Assembly (NCBI RefSeq): GCF_004349085.1
Contig: NZ_SMFM01000001.1
Coordinates: forward strand, 682,001-746,000
Length of the DNA stretch: 64,000 nucleotides
Reading direction: 5' to 3'
Source of the DNA: Flavobacterium caseinilyticum
Lineage (GTDB): Bacteria; Bacteroidota; Bacteroidia; Flavobacteriales; Flavobacteriaceae
Of the stretch, positions 43,841-53,202 are shown one piece after another; position 1 is the first letter of the stretch; the number at the start of each line of letters is the position of its first letter. The notes under the pieces were generated by a model that did no database searches, was not told the origin of the DNA, and saw only the letters and a list, made by a program, of their open reading frames with translations. Made by a program: the position numbers and the translations under genes.

Positions 43841-44287
43841 TTATTTGATTTTGTACTTCATCAATTGCCTTTTGTGGAATTCAAAACCGTTGGCAATATA
43901 CAATTTTTGCGCTTTTTCATTGTGCGGTTCTACTTCCAGGTAAATCAATTTTAACGATAATTTGTGAGTTTCGTTTTTAATAAACGCAATAGCTTTGCTG
44001 CCAATTCCTTTTCCACGTGCTTTTTCAGTCACGTACAATTCATCTAGAAAAGCAATTCTTCCTTGGTATTCAAAACTAAAAACGAATGTCAAAATAATAT
44101 AGCCTACAATTTCATTGTCAGATGAAATGAGCCAAGCTTTGCCAAGGTCTTCATTGGAAATAAATTCTTCAAACAAAGCTTTAGAAACGTCGCTTTTAAT
44201 GGGGTAATTATCGATGGCATAGAAGTCCTGCATCATGGAGACGACGGTTTCTATATCTGAAAGTGTTAGGATTTTAAATTCAATCAT
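43841..44287 (-). CDS. GNAT-family N-acetyltransferase
   Basis: This 148-residue protein of the GNAT fold has the acetyl-CoA-binding motif EKARGKGIGSKAIAFI at about residues 86-101. It overlaps the waaA coding end by 8 nt (44280-44287), so the two are co-transcribed. The substrate is unknown; its partner suggests an envelope-related or stress role, but this is inference. Confidence 0.85.
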   Translation of the reverse strand: MIEFKILTLSDIETVVSMMQDFYAIDNYPIKSDVSKALFEEFISNEDLGKAWLISSDNEIVGYIILTFVFSFEYQGRIAFLDELYVTEKARGKGIGSKAIAFIKNETHKLSLKLIYLEVEPHNEKAQKLYIANGFEFHKRQLMKYKIK

Positions 44288-45518
44288 TCAGAATATTTTT
44301 TAAAATGATGGCGGTGGCGCCTTTATTCATTTGTACGAAAGTGCTGGATATATGGCCTTTCTCTTGTCGTATGTCATCATTGCGTATTAAGTTTTCAAGA
44401 GCTTCATTTAATTCTTTTTGATTGTTAACTGAGACACAGGCTTCCAAATTGGCTAGCGCAATTGCTTCTGCAAAATGCGAATAGTTGGGTCCAATAACGA
44501 TTGGAACGCCAAAAGTTGCAGGTTCTAATATATTGTGAACTCCGGGATTCCCGAAACCGCCGCCCACATAAGCAATATCTGCATAACTGTAAATTTTTGT
44601 CAAAATTCCAATGGTGTCAATTATGAAAACATCGAAATCAGCCAATTGCTTTCCTTCTTTTTCAGAAAATAAAACAGTTTTTTTGGTGATGCTGTTTTTT
44701 AATTGTTGTATTTGTTCGTCCTTAATATTATGGGGCGCAATAATAAATTTGACATTGAATGCATTCGAATTAATAAAATTCACTAACAAATCTTCATCTT
44801 TTGGCCATGAACTTCCCACCACAATAGTTAATGTATTGTCTTTGAAATCAGATATAAAATCCAGGGAATTGTCCTTTTCTAAAATTGCAACAACTCGATC
44901 AAATCGCGTGTCTCCGGAAACAGCAACATTTGTTTTGCCTATTTGCTGCAGTAGCTTTTTGGAAGTTTCATTTTGAACAAAAAAGTAAGTGAAAGCATCC
45001 AGCGCGTCTCTGTAAAAACCGCCGTACCATTTGAAAAACAGCTGATTTTCTCTAAGAATTCCAGAAATTAGATAGGTTTTGGTATTTGAGTTTTTGAGTT
45101 CGGCCAAATAATTCGGCCAGTATTCATATTTAATGAAAAACACTAAATCCGGGTGAATGAGTTTCACAAATTGTTTTGCATTTTTCTTAGTATCCAAAGG
45201 CAAATACACCGTAACATCAGCAACAGTATTGTTTTTACGAACTTCATAACCCGAAGGAGAGAAAAAAGTAACCACGATTTTGTGAGAAGGAAATTGCTCT
45301 TTTATCTTTTCAATCACCGGTAAACCTTGCTCGTATTCACCCAAAGAAGCGGCATGAAACCAGATTGTTTTGTCAGTAGGTTTTATTTTTTGTTCCAAAA
45401 GAGGGAAAACTACTTTCCTGCCATCTACAAAAAGTTTCATTTTTGGACTGAAAAGTGCTATGATTTTTAATAAAAATCCAGCAAATTGCACCATTAAATT
45501 ATATAGAAAAAGCATCAT
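44280..45518 (-). CDS. waaA: 3-deoxy-D-manno-octulosonic acid (Kdo) transferase
   Basis: This 412-residue enzyme transfers Kdo to lipid A precursor at the inner membrane. It has an N-terminal hydrophobic anchor (about 1-20) and the GT30 pattern: WFHAASLGEYEQGLPVIEKI at about 50-69, SWPKDEDLLVNF, DTIGILTKIYSYADIAYVGGGFGNPGVHNILEPA. The C-terminal half is the nucleotide-sugar-binding domain. A GNAT gene follows in overlap. Confidence 0.95.
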   Translation of the reverse strand: MMLFLYNLMVQFAGFLLKIIALFSPKMKLFVDGRKVVFPLLEQKIKPTDKTIWFHAASLGEYEQGLPVIEKIKEQFPSHKIVVTFFSPSGYEVRKNNTVADVTVYLPLDTKKNAKQFVKLIHPDLVFFIKYEYWPNYLAELKNSNTKTYLISGILRENQLFFKWYGGFYRDALDAFTYFFVQNETSKKLLQQIGKTNVAVSGDTRFDRVVAILEKDNSLDFISDFKDNTLTIVVGSSWPKDEDLLVNFINSNAFNVKFIIAPHNIKDEQIQQLKNSITKKTVLFSEKEGKQLADFDVFIIDTIGILTKIYSYADIAYVGGGFGNPGVHNILEPATFGVPIVIGPNYSHFAEAIALANLEACVSVNNQKELNEALENLIRNDDIRQEKGHISSTFVQMNKGATAIILKNILND

Positions 45519-45646
45519 TAAAATTTTTGGGGCTAAAATACGTTTTCTTTATATGAATTTCTTCCGCAGTAATATTTAAATTTTAGTTGTCAGGAACTCC
45601 CTGTTTTATTTCATTGGAATATTATCTTTTTTTACTGTGGGTTGCA

Positions 45647-45676
45647 TTGGTTTCAACTCATAAATAACTATTTTTG
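45647..45676 (+). promoter_or_regulatory. Promoter of the DegT-galE pair
   Basis: TTG at 45647-45649, 19-nt spacer, TATTTTTG at 45669-45676: an exact-spacing fit to the Bacteroidota consensus, 71 nt before the DegT ATG. Confidence 0.65.
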
Positions 45677-45747
45677 TTCTTCGTTTTAAGAAAGTATTTC
45701 TGGTTTTTAATAACGGAAATCTTTCGAACATTAAACAAAAAATTGCA

Positions 45748-46878
45748 ATGAAAAAAATCCAAATGGTTGACTTAAAAAGTCAATATGAAAAAATAAAAGA
45801 TACCGTTAATATTTCTATTCAGGAAGTTTTAGACACTAACACTTACATTAATGGACCTCAAGTTCATCAATTTCAAAAATCATTAGAAGAATATCTGGAT
45901 GTAAAACACGTAATTCCTTGTGCAAATGGAACCGATGCGTTGCAAATTGCCATGATGGGACTGGATTTAAAACCCGGCGATGAGGTAATCACTGCCGATT
46001 TTACTTTTGCTGCGACAGTGGAAGTGATTGCTTTGTTGCAATTGACTCCCGTTTTAGTGGATGTAGATTTATACAATATGAATATTTCCATTGAAGGAAT
46101 CAAAAAAGCGATTACGCCAAAAACAAAGGCAATTGTGCCGGTACATTTGTTTGGTCGTGCCGCCAATATGGAGGCTATCATGGCTATCGCCAAAGAATAT
46201 AACTTATACGTTATCGAAGATAATGCGCAAGCGATTGGCGCCAACTGTAAATTTTCGGATGGGACTAAAAAGAAAGCGGGAACGATTGGACATGTAGGAG
46301 CGACTTCATTTTTTCCTTCCAAAAATCTTGGATGTTACGGAGACGGAGGAGCGATTTTCACGAATGATGATGCTTTGGCGCATAAACTTCGCGGAATTGT
46401 AAATCACGGAATGTACGAGCGATACCATCATGATGTTGTAGGTGTGAATTCAAGATTAGACAGCATTCAGGCTGCGGTTTTAAATGCTAAATTGCCTTTA
46501 TTAGATCAATATGGAAGAGCCAGACAAGATGCAGCCAGAAAATATTCAGCGGCTTTCGAAGGGCATAAAAATATCGTTGCGCCAAGTATTTGTGATATTT
46601 GCGACTGTCACGTTTTTCATCAATATACGTTGCGAATCATTGATGCTGACAGGAATGGCTTGATGCAGCATTTATTAGACAAAGGAATTCCTTGCGCTAT
46701 TTATTACCCAATTCCATTGCATTCGCAAAAAGCCTACGCTGATTCTCGTTACAAAGAAGAAGATTTTCCGGTAACCAATAAATTAGTGACGGAAGTACTT
46801 TCATTGCCGATGCATACTGAATTAGATGAGGAGCAAATTAAATTCATTACCGACAGTGTTTTAGAATTTTTGAAATAA
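45748..46878 (+). CDS. DegT/DnrJ/EryC1/StrS-family sugar aminotransferase
   Basis: This 376-residue PLP enzyme of the family that makes amino sugars for surface glycans. It has the family start KKIQMVDLKSQYEKIKDTVN, and the PLP region SFFPSKNLGCYGDGGAIFTND with the catalytic Lys (of SKNLG). It lies 50 nt upstream of galE on the same strand, so the pair may act in nucleotide-sugar synthesis. No other polysaccharide genes are adjacent, so the substrate is open. Confidence 0.93.
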   Translation: MKKIQMVDLKSQYEKIKDTVNISIQEVLDTNTYINGPQVHQFQKSLEEYLDVKHVIPCANGTDALQIAMMGLDLKPGDEVITADFTFAATVEVIALLQLTPVLVDVDLYNMNISIEGIKKAITPKTKAIVPVHLFGRAANMEAIMAIAKEYNLYVIEDNAQAIGANCKFSDGTKKKAGTIGHVGATSFFPSKNLGCYGDGGAIFTNDDALAHKLRGIVNHGMYERYHHDVVGVNSRLDSIQAAVLNAKLPLLDQYGRARQDAARKYSAAFEGHKNIVAPSICDICDCHVFHQYTLRIIDADRNGLMQHLLDKGIPCAIYYPIPLHSQKAYADSRYKEEDFPVTNKLVTEVLSLPMHTELDEEQIKFITDSVLEFLK

Positions 46879-46928
46879 TAGTTTGAAAACCGGATTGCCG
46901 GAATTTATAAATAAAAAATAAATATTAA

Positions 46929-47942
46929 ATGAAAATACTAGTAACAGGAGGTTTGGGTTTCATAGGATCTCATACTGTAGTTGAATTGCAAAAAGAAGGT
47001 TATGAAGTCATAGTGGTAGATAATTTATTGAACACCTCATTGAATGTTTTGGATGGAATTCAAAATATTACAGGAATAGTTCCTGCATTCGAAAAGTTAG
47101 ACTTAAGGGAGAAGGACAAAGTGCAGGATTTCTTCAAAAGACATGCTGATATTTCAGGTGTCATTCATTTTGCAGCTTCGAAAGCAGTGGGCGAAAGTGT
47201 TGAAAATCCATTGTTATATTATGAAAATAATATCAATGCGTTAGTTTATGTTTTGCAGGAATTACAGAAAAAACCGGAGGCAAATTTCATTTTCAGCTCG
47301 TCTTGTACAGTTTATGGTCAGGCCGAAAAAATGCCAATTACCGAAAACGCGCCAGTACAGCAGCCAATTTCTCCTTACGGGAATACCAAAAAAATAGGTG
47401 AAGAAATCATCACAGATGTGACCAAAGTAAGTAATATTAATGCCATTTTATTGCGTTATTTCAATCCCATCGGATCTCATCCATCAGCGGAAATTGGGGA
47501 ATTACCTATTGGAGTTCCTCAGAATTTAGTGCCGTTTATTACGCAAACCGGTTTTGGCTTGCGTAAAGAATTAGCTGTTTATGGAGACGATTATCCAACA
47601 CCGGATGGAACTGCAGTTCGTGATTACATTCACGTAGTCGATTTGGCGAAAGCCCATGTAATCGCTTTACAACGCTTATTGAACAAAAAAAACACGGAAA
47701 AAGTAGAAACCTTTAATTTGGGAACCGGAACCGGAAGCTCTGTTTTAGAAGTGATCCATACTTTCGAAAAAGTGAGTGGTAAAAAATTACCATATAAAAT
47801 TGTAGGTCGTAGAGAAGGAGACATCACTTCAGCTTACGCCAATACTGATAAAGCGAACGATGTTTTGGGATGGAAAGCGCAATCTACGCTCGAACAAGCC
47901 ATGGCAAGCGCCTGGAAATGGGAACAGAAAATTCGTTCCTAA
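46929..47942 (+). CDS. galE: UDP-glucose 4-epimerase
   Basis: This 337-residue short-chain dehydrogenase/reductase has the NAD motif GGLGFIGSHT (residues 7-16), the catalytic SSSCTVYG and YGNTKK (Tyr-x3-Lys) motifs, and SYANTDKA near the end. It interconverts UDP-Glc and UDP-Gal. It is the downstream partner of the DegT aminotransferase gene. A 28-nt perfect palindrome follows the stop. Confidence 0.95.
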   Translation: MKILVTGGLGFIGSHTVVELQKEGYEVIVVDNLLNTSLNVLDGIQNITGIVPAFEKLDLREKDKVQDFFKRHADISGVIHFAASKAVGESVENPLLYYENNINALVYVLQELQKKPEANFIFSSSCTVYGQAEKMPITENAPVQQPISPYGNTKKIGEEIITDVTKVSNINAILLRYFNPIGSHPSAEIGELPIGVPQNLVPFITQTGFGLRKELAVYGDDYPTPDGTAVRDYIHVVDLAKAHVIALQRLLNKKNTEKVETFNLGTGTGSSVLEVIHTFEKVSGKKLPYKIVGRREGDITSAYANTDKANDVLGWKAQSTLEQAMASAWKWEQKIRS

Positions 47943-47954
47943 AGATGCACGATA

Positions 47955-47982
47955 GTAGAGATGCACTGCAGTGCATCTCTAC
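47955..47982. repeat. 28-nt perfect palindrome (GTAGAGATGCACTG + complement)
   Basis: The whole 28 nt equals its own reverse complement, with no loop. A close copy, GTAGAGATGCACTG followed by a variant right arm, occurs at 59299-59325. It lies between galE and fabD (converging). Confidence 0.9.
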
Positions 47983-48055
47983 AAAAATATATTCAGAATC
48001 CTGAATTATCACAATGATAATTTGGGATTTGCAGTTTTATAAGATATTCGAAAAT

Positions 48056-48931
48056 CTATGCATTTGCAGTAACCGCTTCTTTATCAATTTTCCCAATCAA
48101 TCCAGCTAATACTTTTCCAGGACCAACTTCAGTAAATAGAGAAGCTCCGTCTTTAATCATTTGTTGAACCGATTGTGTCCATTTTACAGGTGCTGTTAAT
48201 TGGATAATTAAATTCTTCTTGATTTCGCTTGGATCTGAAACTGCAGTAGCCGTTACATTTTGATATACCGGACAAATAGGAGTAGAGAAAGTGGTTGCTT
48301 CAATAGCTGCAGCCAATTCTTCTCTTGCAGGTTCCATCATTGGAGAATGAAAAGCACCTCCAACGGGCAATAATAAAGCGCGTTTTGCACCGGCTGTTTT
48401 CATTGCTTCACATGCTTTTTCTACTGCTGATGTTTCTCCAGAAATCACTAATTGCCCTGGGCAGTTGTAATTTGCAGCTACTACAATTCCGTCAATTGAA
48501 GCGCAAACTTCTTCAACGATATTGTCAGCCAATCCTAAAACGGCTGCCATAGTCGAAGGTTTTATTTCGCAGGCTTTTTGCATTGCCAAAGCTCTTTGTG
48601 AAACTAATTTTAATCCGTCTTCAAAGGATAAAGCGCCGTTCGCCACTAAAGCTGAGAATTCACCTAATGAATGTCCGGCTACCATTTCTGGTTTAAAATC
48701 TTCACCTAATGTTTTTGCTAAAATCACCGAATGTAAGAAAACGGCCGGTTGCGTTACTTTGGTTTCTTTTAATTCTTCGGCAGTTCCTTCAAACATGATA
48801 TCTGTAATGCGGAAACCCAAAATTTCATTGGCTTTTTCGAATAATTCTTTTGCAAGTGCAGAATTTTCATATAAGTCTTTACCCATTCCTGTGAATTGTG
48901 CGCCTTGACCTGGAAATACGTATGCTTTCAT
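48056..48931 (-). CDS. fabD: Malonyl-CoA:ACP transacylase
   Basis: FabD loads malonyl groups onto acyl carrier protein at the start of fatty acid synthesis. The 291-residue product has PGQGAQFTGMGKDLYE at the N-terminus, the catalytic GHSLGEFSAL (Ser at about 86-92), and a C-terminal GPGKVLAGLIGKI. There are no other fab genes in this window, so it stands apart from its usual cluster. A -7-like TATTTTTG (minus strand) lies at 48989-48996. Confidence 0.95.
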   Translation of the reverse strand: MKAYVFPGQGAQFTGMGKDLYENSALAKELFEKANEILGFRITDIMFEGTAEELKETKVTQPAVFLHSVILAKTLGEDFKPEMVAGHSLGEFSALVANGALSFEDGLKLVSQRALAMQKACEIKPSTMAAVLGLADNIVEEVCASIDGIVVAANYNCPGQLVISGETSAVEKACEAMKTAGAKRALLLPVGGAFHSPMMEPAREELAAAIEATTFSTPICPVYQNVTATAVSDPSEIKKNLIIQLTAPVKWTQSVQQMIKDGASLFTEVGPGKVLAGLIGKIDKEAVTANA

Positions 48932-49084
48932 GTGTCTAATTTAAGATTGAAAAATGTATGGATTGAAAAATCAATTTCAATCGGGATGCAAAAATACTAT
49001 TTTTTACGGTATTTAAAACTATCGCTATAAGTCGTTTTGCTATCGAAAAAGAGCATTCGGTTTTCAAAAAAATATTTAAGCCAA

Positions 49085-49115
49085 AAAAAATCCACCCCAA
49101 TTAATGGAGTGGATT
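49085..49115 (-). terminator. Terminator of the bestrophin gene
   Basis: AATCCACCCC pairs with GGAGTGGATT (one G-U) around an AATTAAT loop, followed on the minus strand by TTTTTTTT, 19 nt after the bestrophin stop. Confidence 0.8.
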
Positions 49116-49133
49116 AGCACTAAAATCAAAATA

Positions 49134-50084
49134 CTAAAGAACGAAATACGTGTTCTTTAACGGTTGAATCGGTTGATTTGCTGTTTGAAATGAATAATAT
49201 TCTTCTTCAAACTCATCTCTATATTCGTTTACCATTTGCATAAGGTTTTTTTCAATTGTATTCGAAATAGCACTTACAGGAGTATCTGTAGGTCTGTTTT
49301 CAAATGGATCCTGCAAATGAATGGCCATTTTTTCGATTAGGAAAAAAGCGGCAGCAATGGTTGTCACTAGGGGAATTTGAAGCCAACCAATGTTATTTAT
49401 CAACCCAAAAGGCAGCAGAATTATAAACAAACACAGCGCAAACCTAATATACATGCTGTAAGTTGTTGGGAAAATTGTGTTTTTTATACGCTCACATTTA
49501 CCCATCGAATCACACAATCTCGATAATGTATTATCTATCTCTACCTGTTGGTAGACTTTAATTTTACCGGTATTGAGTGCTTTTTTTAAATCTTTGGCAT
49601 GTAATAGTAAAATAGCGTTGGGAACATGTTTGTGTTTTTTTACAAATCGCAATTCATCTTCATCCAGTAAATTTTTTAATGGTTTTATAGGGTCTTTTTC
49701 TCTAAGTGATTGTCCAAGACTATAACACCATGCTGCTTGTCTTTTTGCAAATTTTTCTTTAAAATTGTTTGCCTGAACTGAAAAATCTGGATCATCATAA
49801 AAAATAATGATTTGGCGTAATAACGTCCTGGAATCGTTGACAATAGAACCCCAGATTATTCTTGCTTCCCACCAGCGGTCATATGCTTGGTTCGATTTGA
49901 ATGCCAGTAGTAATGAAATAATGGTTCCAATTATTGTAGGAATCGCAATAGGAATATTGGTTGATATAGTCTCGAAGAAATAATGAAACATTTGAAAGGA
50001 AATACAAAACACAATGACTAATGCCAATTCGGTTTTTATTTTACCCAACACATATTTCATTGGAATTTTTTTATTTAATAGCAT
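49134..50084 (-). CDS. Bestrophin-family anion channel
   Basis: This 316-residue inner-membrane protein has several hydrophobic helices and the family motif AFKSNQAYDRWWEARIIWGSIVNDSR at about 63-88. Bacterial bestrophins form pentameric chloride-permeable channels. The gene ends the run of RR, HK, USP-like protein and bestrophin, all in the same direction, with a terminator beyond it; the run could be one regulated operon, with gaps of 2, 80 and 39 nt. Confidence 0.9.
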   Translation of the reverse strand: MLLNKKIPMKYVLGKIKTELALVIVFCISFQMFHYFFETISTNIPIAIPTIIGTIISLLLAFKSNQAYDRWWEARIIWGSIVNDSRTLLRQIIIFYDDPDFSVQANNFKEKFAKRQAAWCYSLGQSLREKDPIKPLKNLLDEDELRFVKKHKHVPNAILLLHAKDLKKALNTGKIKVYQQVEIDNTLSRLCDSMGKCERIKNTIFPTTYSMYIRFALCLFIILLPFGLINNIGWLQIPLVTTIAAAFFLIEKMAIHLQDPFENRPTDTPVSAISNTIEKNLMQMVNEYRDEFEEEYYSFQTANQPIQPLKNTYFVL

Positions 50085-50123
50085 ATACTTTGGATTAAAA
50101 TTTTAAACAATCATCTGATTTTC

Positions 50124-50831
50124 CTAGTAAATCTCCTCGTATAATGAAAGAATTGGTAATCCAAGTAACTCGTTAAGTGCTGCTTTTTCTTTCTTTAATA
50201 GTTTTAATTTCTTTGGCTTTCTGGTTTCAATCAAGATGTTGATGTTGTTTTTAGATATTGTATCGCTCAAAAAAGGTTGGCTTTCATTGGTTTCGCTTTC
50301 ACTCACAATTTTCAAAGAAAAAAGTGTATTGACATAAGCTTGCAAATCTTCAGCATGAAGGTGTGAATCTGAATTTTTAATGTACAAAGCCTGGCTGAAT
50401 ATGTCTTGGTCAAAGTTTGCATTAGTGTGCAGAATCGGACATTTGCTGTTAGAAATAATTTGGATGCAAAAGGAATTGATTTTCTTTTTCGAGGCTTTAA
50501 AAGAAGGAGTTATAATGGTTAAACCAATGTTGAAATGGCTTACTAAATTTTTAAAAACCGGTGAAGAAATTCCGTATTGATGATGGATTTTTAAACTGCA
50601 ATTTTTAGTTTCCGAAATGATTTGGCGGCACACATCCAAAACATTTTCTTGGGTAGAGTTTAAGCCTGTATTGATGTTTCGCAATAAACTGGCAGAGGAA
50701 AACGTGTCAGGAATATCTTCGAGTAACATTAGTGTGAGCTGACATTGATTGCCATTAGCAGAATTTATAGCCGTTTTTACTGCATTGATGGTGTCGTTTT
50801 GTAAAGTCGATGGGATAAGAATATTTTTCAT
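50124..50831 (-). CDS. Universal-stress-protein-like protein
   Basis: This 235-residue protein opens MKNILIPSTLQNDTINAVKTAI, typical of the nucleotide-binding UspA fold, and shows a second, diverged half (about 120-235). The usual GxxGxGxxS/T nucleotide motif is not visible, so nucleotide binding is doubtful. It is a poor match to named USPs, so I assign the fold only. It lies between the histidine kinase and bestrophin genes. Confidence 0.65.
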   Translation of the reverse strand: MKNILIPSTLQNDTINAVKTAINSANGNQCQLTLMLLEDIPDTFSSASLLRNINTGLNSTQENVLDVCRQIISETKNCSLKIHHQYGISSPVFKNLVSHFNIGLTIITPSFKASKKKINSFCIQIISNSKCPILHTNANFDQDIFSQALYIKNSDSHLHAEDLQAYVNTLFSLKIVSESETNESQPFLSDTISKNNINILIETRKPKKLKLLKKEKAALNELLGLPILSLYEEIY

Positions 50832-50911
50832 ATGTATTAGATTTGATTTCTTTATACATACAAAATAACAGTACCCAGTTTATGGCAACCTTAAATTAAA
50901 ATTAGAATATT

Positions 50912-52300
50912 CTAAGATTTCACATTAGAATTTCTAATGTTGGCAGTTTTAAAAGTAATATTTACAACAGTGCCTTTATCGGGTTCAGATTGTATTTGAA
51001 GTTCGCCATTGTGCATTCGGATAATTTTCTTCGCAAGTGGCAGTCCTAATCCATAACCATTATATTTTGAGGCTTTTTTACCTCGAAAGAAAGGCTCGTA
51101 AAGATGTGGAATATCTTCTGCGGGAATACCGATTCCAATATCAGTAATTGAAATTTTTATGGTTGAATTGTTGACGGATAAAGTAACAAATACCGTTTCG
51201 TTATCTGAATATTTTACGCCATTGGCAATGATGTTATTTAACGAAAGTTCTAATAAAGATTTGTTACATGGGATTTCCAGCAAGCTTGGGTCACTTGGAA
51301 TTTTCTGGATTTTAATCGTTACTCTGTTATTGGGATAAATTTTATCAATATCTGATTTTACGTCCATTAAAAGTTCATCGATTCTAACCGTATCTAATAA
51401 TTGTTTTTTGCCGTCATAACCGGTTTGTGTTAGTTTCAAAAGACTTTCCGTAAGATCGCCAAGTCGGGATGCCTGACTGTGAATGTTTTCTAATGAAGTG
51501 ATGTAATCCGCAACATTTCGTTCTTTCAAAAGCATGATTTCTGCTTCGGCAATTATGGTAGTCACGGGAGTTTTTAGTTCATGTGATGCATTATTGATGA
51601 AATTTGCCTGAATTTCAAAGGAGGTTTCCAATCGGTCTAACATGTTGTTAAAAGTCTTTGTCAAATCGCCAATTTCATCCGAACTTTTAGTCTCAGGAAG
51701 TCGATTGTGAAGATTTGATGCACTAATTATTTTTACTTCATCTGTAATTCGTGCTACTGGATTAATCACTCTTCTGGCCAGAAATCTACCTAGAAAATAC
51801 GCCAATAATATAAAAGCCAGTCCTCCAAAAAAGAGAATTTGAATAATATAAATGCTGCTAACATTTCCCCTGCGGTCTATTGCAGTAATGATTACAATAT
51901 ATTTTTGATTGGATTCCGTAAAAGTTTGGGCATAAAAATAACGATTATTATCCTCAATCCAATTCGAACCATTTGCCATTACTTTCGAATAAAAATCAGC
52001 CGGTAAATCAAGATCAGTGTTGTATTCAAAGGTGTTTTTTCCGCTGACTTTTAAAACATAATTATTCTCATCAATCAGTTCTTCAAGTCCGTTGGCTTTG
52101 AATTCTTTGAAATAACGGGTTTTTATAGGATCATTTTGATAATGAATCGACGCCACAATTTTAGCCCGATCTTGTAATCTTTTCAAAAAATGATATTGGT
52201 TATTTTGTTTGAACAAGAAAAAAACCACCAAGCTTAATAAAAGTGTGCTGAGGGTAGAAAGCGCAATGTAGGTAAAGGTAATTTTTTTCTTAATCTGCAT
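50912..52300 (-). CDS. Sensor histidine kinase (HAMP, HisKA, HATPase)
   Basis: A 462-residue membrane kinase with transmembrane segments at about 9-30 and 150-172 flanking a ~120-residue periplasmic sensor domain, a HAMP region (about 173-230), the dimerisation/phosphoacceptor motif NASHELKTPV with His240, and ATP-binding boxes NIIANGVKYSD, DIGIGIP, GYGLGLPLAKKI. It starts 2 nt after the response regulator stop. It probably phosphorylates that regulator; signal unknown, though the genes downstream suggest ion or envelope stress. Confidence 0.93.
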   Translation of the reverse strand: MQIKKKITFTYIALSTLSTLLLSLVVFFLFKQNNQYHFLKRLQDRAKIVASIHYQNDPIKTRYFKEFKANGLEELIDENNYVLKVSGKNTFEYNTDLDLPADFYSKVMANGSNWIEDNNRYFYAQTFTESNQKYIVIITAIDRRGNVSSIYIIQILFFGGLAFILLAYFLGRFLARRVINPVARITDEVKIISASNLHNRLPETKSSDEIGDLTKTFNNMLDRLETSFEIQANFINNASHELKTPVTTIIAEAEIMLLKERNVADYITSLENIHSQASRLGDLTESLLKLTQTGYDGKKQLLDTVRIDELLMDVKSDIDKIYPNNRVTIKIQKIPSDPSLLEIPCNKSLLELSLNNIIANGVKYSDNETVFVTLSVNNSTIKISITDIGIGIPAEDIPHLYEPFFRGKKASKYNGYGLGLPLAKKIIRMHNGELQIQSEPDKGTVVNITFKTANIRNSNVKS

Positions 52301-52302
52301 TT

Positions 52303-52977
52303 TTATAGTTTCAATACATAACCTAAACCTTTCATGGTATGAATTAGTTTAGTTTCGTATGGTTTGTCAATTTTTTTTCTCAAATAGTTGATGTAAACAT
52401 CAATCACATTAGTATTCATATCAAAATTAATATTCCAAACATTGTCTAATAGTTGTTCACGGGATAAAATTGTCTCAGAGTTAATGGCCAGGTAATGTAA
52501 AAGCTTAAATTCTTTGGCCGTCAGTATAATAGTGTCTCCATTTCTGGTTACCGATTTTGTTTTCGAATTGATTTGAAGATCAGCAATAGTGATGATTTCA
52601 TTCGGTTTTTGTACTTGGCCCGCCCGTCTGGAAAGTGCGTTGACCCTTGCGTCAAGTTCCAGAAATTTAAAGGGTTTTAATAGATAATCATCAGCTCCGG
52701 AATTCAATCCGTTTATTATATTTTCAGTGCTTCCTAAAGCGGTTAACAGCAAAATGGGCACAAAGTTTTTTGCGGCTCGCAAACGTCTGCAAATTTCAAT
52801 TCCATTAATATCAGGCAACATCACGTCTAATACCACCACATCAAAATGGTGGTTCCAAAGCAAATCTAATGCAGTTGTTCCGTCAAGAGCAACACTTACA
52901 TCGTGATTGTTTTCTGTAAATCCTTTGCGGATAATTGACGAAAGATTTGGCTCATCTTCAACTATTAATAACTTCAT
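52303..52977 (-). CDS. OmpR-family response regulator
   Basis: I use the ATG at 52975-52977 (224 residues), since the frame extends upstream with 22 residues unlike the family. It has a receiver domain with acidic residues near residue 7-9 and the phosphoacceptor Asp51 (VLDVMLPD), plus a C-terminal winged-helix DNA-binding domain (SREQLLDNVWN...VDVYINYLRKKID). It pairs with the kinase gene 2 nt downstream. On the opposite strand, 225 nt away, is the large unknown membrane protein, which it may control. Confidence 0.94.
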   Translation of the reverse strand: MKLLIVEDEPNLSSIIRKGFTENNHDVSVALDGTTALDLLWNHHFDVVVLDVMLPDINGIEICRRLRAAKNFVPILLLTALGSTENIINGLNSGADDYLLKPFKFLELDARVNALSRRAGQVQKPNEIITIADLQINSKTKSVTRNGDTIILTAKEFKLLHYLAINSETILSREQLLDNVWNINFDMNTNVIDVYINYLRKKIDKPYETKLIHTMKGLGYVLKL

Positions 52978-53202
52978 TATGACTACTATTTCTACAAATC
53001 TAATAATTAAACTTTTATTTTTTTTCCAAAATACTTTCGCCAAACCAATATTAACAAAATCTTATAGTTAGTTTAAAGCTCTATTTTCGGCTTTTATATC
53101 CAAATTTGAAAGTTATTTTTTGGGTTCAGTAATAATTTATTAAGACTTTGTTTTGTAACGTTTTTTGTTTTTCATTACTAATGGAATATAAAAAATAGCG
53201 TT